A program made the translations under genes and the position numbers. A DNA stretch of 64,000 nt from DASWLF01 sp963768765. GTDB taxonomy: Bacteria; Desulfobacterota; Desulfobaccia; Desulfobaccales; 0-14-0-80-60-11. Under the pieces are notes generated by a model. The model saw nothing but the letters and a program-made list of their open reading frames with translations. It made no database searches and was not told where the DNA came from. Below are positions 61,462 to 64,000 of this stretch, in pieces. The stretch is from the NCBI GenBank assembly GCA_963768765.1, contig CAVYJK010000023.1, forward strand, positions 1 through 64,000. Direction: 5' to 3'. Position 1 is the first letter of the stretch; each line of letters starts with the position of its first letter.

Positions 61462-61504
61462 GTCCTACCTCCGGGAGATCTGGTGAAAAACCGCAGGCGC
61501 GCCC

Positions 61505-62506
61505 TTAAAAGTTGTAATACACCGTAAAAATCGGCGTGTATTTAATGGAGCCGGCTTTCCCGAACAGGTCGAGGGCCGCGCCGGCGGAGACGGCCAATTT
61601 TTCGCTTAAAAAGTATTCGATCCCCGGAAGGATACCCACGAGAGTGGAGGGAGACTGGAAACCCTGGGGAGTAGAAATGTTGCTCCAGGTCCAGGTGCTG
61701 TACATTTCCAGCAGGGCCACCCATTTCTCAGTTAGGGGAAGTTCCGCCGCCAAATTGAAGGTTACGAATTCCCGGGAACGCACCGCGTCATCTCTGGAGG
61801 TAAAGAGATTAACCGGGGTGTTTAACCAGATATTGCTGTATACCAGGAACGGTTTCAGCCACTTGTAAAGATTGACGCCCGTGGTGAAATGGACGGCCCC
61901 GGCACCGACGGCATCCGTGCCCAGGCGACCCGGGTTGAGATGCGAGGCGTGGCCGCTGGGAAATCCCACTCCCGCCACCCCGGTGACCGCGGGCCTGACT
62001 TCGGTCTCCGGCAGCAGCAAGTATTTGCCTACCATGGTGATGTCCCCGATACCGCCATAATTGGCGGACCGCTCGCCATTGGGCCCAGCCAAGCTACTAT
62101 CTAAATTGGCTGCAAAGTTATGGATATAGGGCACAATTACATACGTCTCCAGGTTTTTAACCGGGCCATAGGTGAATTTGACGGGCATGCTGAAGGTGTA
62201 GATATCTCCTTTAGCGCTCACCTTGCGCCAATTAGGGGTAAAATTTCCGCCCACAACGGACAGGGCCCAGAGGACCTGCAGGCTGGCTTTGTGAGTCTCA
62301 ATGGGCAGGCAAGAATCGCTGATTAAGGGGCCGCAGGTGCAGGGGGCCTCTACCTTTTTTCCCTCTTTCTTCTCCTCCGGGGCCGGCTTCTCCAGCAAGA
62401 CCTCACCGGGATCCAGGGCGACCGCCGGGGACAAGAAGATCAACCACTGCCAGAAAAGCCCCAGGACCAGACATATCCAAATTTTTCTGCCATAGCTGCG
62501 CCGCAT
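61505..62506 (-). CDS. Outer-membrane beta-barrel protein, candidate metal channel
   Basis: 333 residues from ATG 62506 (AAGGGGG lies six bases upstream; a longer frame starts at 62668 through a terminator hairpin). Signal peptide MRRSYGRKIWICLVLGLFWQ. A short mature N-terminal region carries Cys residues (APCTCGPLISDSCLPIETH), then alternating beta strands (IYTFSMPVKFTYGPVKNLET, WVALLEMYSTWTWSNI) to the terminal aromatic residue in YTPIFTVYYNF, as barrels usually end. The family looks like the MetA-pathway/phenol-degradation channel group. Position between cbiK and DUF4198 under the B12 riboswitch suggests it lets cobalt cross the outer membrane. Confidence 0.72.
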   Translation of the reverse strand: MRRSYGRKIWICLVLGLFWQWLIFLSPAVALDPGEVLLEKPAPEEKKEGKKVEAPCTCGPLISDSCLPIETHKASLQVLWALSVVGGNFTPNWRKVSAKGDIYTFSMPVKFTYGPVKNLETYVIVPYIHNFAANLDSSLAGPNGERSANYGGIGDITMVGKYLLLPETEVRPAVTGVAGVGFPSGHASHLNPGRLGTDAVGAGAVHFTTGVNLYKWLKPFLVYSNIWLNTPVNLFTSRDDAVRSREFVTFNLAAELPLTEKWVALLEMYSTWTWSNISTPQGFQSPSTLVGILPGIEYFLSEKLAVSAGAALDLFGKAGSIKYTPIFTVYYNF

Positions 62507-62528
62507 TTTTCCCCCTTGCATGATCACC

Positions 62529-62578
62529 AGAAAGAAAAAGCCACGAATTCCTGGCCCTTCTGGGCCGGCCTTCGTGGC
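62529..62578 (-). terminator. Intrinsic terminator or attenuator between cbiK and the outer-membrane gene
   Basis: On the minus strand GCCACGAA pairs with TTCGTGGC, inner stem CCGGCCC/GGGCCAG, followed by TTTTTCTTTCT. It would end part of the transcripts after cbiK and before the outer-membrane gene. Confidence 0.7.
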
Positions 62579-62682
62579 TTGATATTCAAGTTTTATGATT
62601 GTCTGCTCTCCGGGGTTCATCCCCGGAGTTTTCCAGAACCTATCGCGAGGGAAAGGTTTTGTCAACAATTAATAGACCTCTT

Positions 62683-63570
62683 TTATTTACCTTTCCCCTG
62701 AAGGCTCTTTAGAGCTTGGCTCAGATGCTCCAGATAAATATTCACGATCTCTTCCTGCTCTCCCAGTCCTTGGCGCACCCCATTGATTTGATAGTTACCC
62801 ATCTTCAGCAGCTCGGATTTCCAGCTCTCCGGGCCACTTCCCAGGATATCATTCTGCACGTGATCCCCGGCCACCAGGAGAAACGGGATAAGCATCACGG
62901 AGGTGGCGCCGGACCGTTTTACTTCCTGCAGCACCTCTTCTTTCCCGGGTTTTTCAAATTCCACCAGACCGAAGAAGACGTTGCCTTCGGGGTAACGGGA
63001 GCGCAGTAACTGCGCGAAGGAGTCATTGGTTGCCTGGGCCTTGGGGTCAGGGCTGCCATGGCCCACCAGGACTACCACATTTTTCTTCAAATCCTGTGGA
63101 AATCCCTGGGACAGGACGTTGAGAACCTTTATCTCATCCGCCTTGCCGCTGAGCAGGGGGTTGCCCAGGGCCACCGTAAGTCCGGGCACTTCCCGGCTTT
63201 GCCTAACCACCCCTTCCCATTCTTTTCCCGGAGCCAGATGAAATGATTGAATGGCAACCTTGGTAAACCCTGCGGCTTTCAAGTCCTGCAGTACCTCAGG
63301 CAGGCTTTTCAGTTCTTTGTGCTGCTCTTCCTTCACCTTGTGGCGAACCTTCTTGGAAGTAAAGGCCCAGCGGACTTCATAGCCGGGAAAACGCTCTTTG
63401 ACCTGTTTGTCGATCTTGTCATAAGTGGGAAAAGCGTTGGTGGTGGTACCAAAAGCCGCCAAGACGATGGCGGGTTTTGCCGTTGCTGCCGCGTGCAGGG
63501 TCCAAGGCGCACCTATCACTGAGAGGATAAGTGCCAAAGATAGCCATCCAAACTTGATCCGCTTTACCAT
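62683..63570 (-). CDS. cbiK: Secreted sirohydrochlorin cobaltochelatase CbiK
   Basis: 295 residues. A Sec signal (WLSLALILSVIGAPWTLHAA) precedes the chelatase: AIVLAAFGTTTNAFPTYDKI, VRWAFTSKKVRHKVKEE, FTKVAIQSFHLAPGKEWEGV (metal His), VVVLVGHGSPDPKAQATND (metal His) and LIPFLLVAGDHVQNDIL (metal His). Desulfovibrio vulgaris has a similar secreted form (CbiK-P) beside a cytoplasmic one; a periplasmic enzyme cannot supply corrin synthesis directly, so metal or heme handling has been proposed. AAGGAGG precedes ATG 63570. First gene after the B12 riboswitch. Confidence 0.93.
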   Translation of the reverse strand: MVKRIKFGWLSLALILSVIGAPWTLHAAATAKPAIVLAAFGTTTNAFPTYDKIDKQVKERFPGYEVRWAFTSKKVRHKVKEEQHKELKSLPEVLQDLKAAGFTKVAIQSFHLAPGKEWEGVVRQSREVPGLTVALGNPLLSGKADEIKVLNVLSQGFPQDLKKNVVVLVGHGSPDPKAQATNDSFAQLLRSRYPEGNVFFGLVEFEKPGKEEVLQEVKRSGATSVMLIPFLLVAGDHVQNDILGSGPESWKSELLKMGNYQINGVRQGLGEQEEIVNIYLEHLSQALKSLQGKGK

Positions 63571-63597
63571 GTCGTCCTCCTTGAGATGGTTTTTTCC

Positions 63598-63634
63598 AAA
63601 AAAAAATCCTTAAGTCACAAAGACTTAAGGATTG
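63598..63634 (-). terminator. Intrinsic terminator of the B12 riboswitch
   Basis: AATCCTTAAGTC, loop TTTGT, GACTTAAGGATT, then a run of nine T on the minus strand. A perfect 12-bp stem lying between the aptamer and the cbiK start, as expected for transcriptional shut-off by cobalamin. Confidence 0.9.
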
Positions 63635-63697
63635 CACCCAGCTTCTTGATCCTTAATGCGGCTAACGCCCGCTAGGCCTCGTAGGGGCTTGAGCCTT

Positions 63698-63865
63698 GAT
63701 TCGGGCAGGTCTTCTGACTTCCGGTTCTTCCTACTTCCTGCGCCTTCCCATCTCGCTTCAGCGAGACAGTGGCTTAGTGCAGGTTTCGTCCCCGGTTACA
63801 GCGGCGGGACCGTGCCGGTTTTCCACCGGCTTCCCTATTATGCCCTATATGGGCACCCGAATGCT
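63698..63865 (-). promoter_or_regulatory. Cobalamin (B12) riboswitch
   Basis: On the minus strand: GGGAAGCCGGTGGAAAACC then GGCACGGTCCCGCCGCTGTA, ACCGGGGACGAAACC, GCCACTGTCTCGC, GGGAAGGCGCAGGAAG and CCGGAAGTCAGAAGACCTGCC, all in canonical order (B12 box included). P1 is formed by ATTCGGG and CCCGAAT (63699-63705 with 63852-63862). A perfect terminator follows. It would repress cbiK and the downstream metal-uptake genes when cobalamin is plentiful. Confidence 0.96.
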
Positions 63866-63874
63866 TTTGACCAC

Positions 63875-63904
63875 AATATATTGGTAATTCATTCCGGCTG
63901 TCAA
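63875..63904 (-). promoter_or_regulatory. Sigma-70 promoter of the cobalamin-regulated operon
   Basis: Minus strand TTGACA (63899-63904), 18-base spacer, TATATT (63875-63880). The transcript would start about 10 bases before the riboswitch P1 helix. From 63905 to the window end I see no further feature. Confidence 0.7.
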
Positions 63905-64000
63905 GAAAATAAATTCATGGCAGCCCGGTTGGAAAAATTCCGGCAATAGGGGCCGACAACCTTAACCGGATAGATGATATGCCCGGCGGCGCCAGGATTT

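Overview
The window reads as a chromosomal segment of a GC-rich Gram-negative anaerobe, most likely a Desulfobacterota (former Deltaproteobacteria) lineage. This is inferred from gene content: a DUF39-type homocysteine biosynthesis protein, a secreted CbiK cobaltochelatase, a YcaO-TPR protein, a 2-hydroxyacyl-CoA-dehydratase-type protein with its ATPase, a B12-binding radical SAM protein, the lipid A Ara4N genes arnC/arnA/arnD and an outer-membrane protein. I see no transposase, integrase, phage gene, rRNA or CRISPR array.

Layout. 1-3527: branched-chain amino acid ABC transporter genes livH-livM-livG-livF, the first three broken by several frameshifts. 3667-7252: membrane methyltransferase, YcaO-TPR protein, exported Cys-rich protein. 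7417-12111: a promoter, a ydaO-type (c-di-AMP) riboswitch, a small ORF whose ribosome binding site can be masked, and two tandem APC-superfamily transporters. 12168-18444 (minus): adenosine-kinase-like PfkB kinase, folC, small lipoprotein-like gene, DUF1614 protein, sigma-54 regulator, Rossmann protein, phosphodiester glycosidase. 18520-25421 (plus): tatD, YggS, MgtC-like, dehydratase-like protein with its ATPase, a phosphotransferase-fold protein and a ThiD-ThiN fusion. 25593-26213 (minus): three tightly packed tiny membrane-protein genes, two of them too short for ordinary gene calling. 26639-30325: plsC-like, cysteine desulfurase, flgM, sppA. 30697-37881: rpsU-yqeY, mutS2, then dnaG-rpoD. 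37997-41129: tRNA(CAU), Nif3/YqfO, zinc-ribbon coiled-coil protein, RNase H, RNase P RNA. 41203-45419: arnC, arnA formyltransferase, arnA dehydrogenase, arnD, followed by ispD-ispF. 46960-51359: HD protein, ddl, serine hydrolase, mpl. 51553-54909 (minus): homocysteine biosynthesis protein, LarE-like and a second PP-loop protein, a probable sulfur-transfer cluster. 54940-56897: MarC and a B12-binding radical SAM protein. 57807-63904 (minus): promoter, B12 riboswitch with terminator, cbiK, outer-membrane channel candidate, DUF4198, cbiM, cbiL/nikL-like, cbiQ, cbiO.

Two themes stand out. First, two ligand-sensing RNA leaders control ion import: c-di-AMP upstream of the APC transporter pair, and cobalamin upstream of a complete envelope-spanning cobalt/nickel uptake route. 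Second, intergenic DNA is filled with several families of palindromic repeats (GC-rich spacers, GTAGGGGCG palindromes, CCACAGAG inverted repeats, CCCTCTCCCC repeats). Some supply the stop codon or run into the ends of neighbouring genes.

At least thirteen genes, many of them conserved housekeeping genes, are broken by one- or two-base frameshifts, commonly in G/C-rich runs. The simplest explanation is residual indel error in the assembly, so 'pseudogene' entries mean 'interrupted as read here'.
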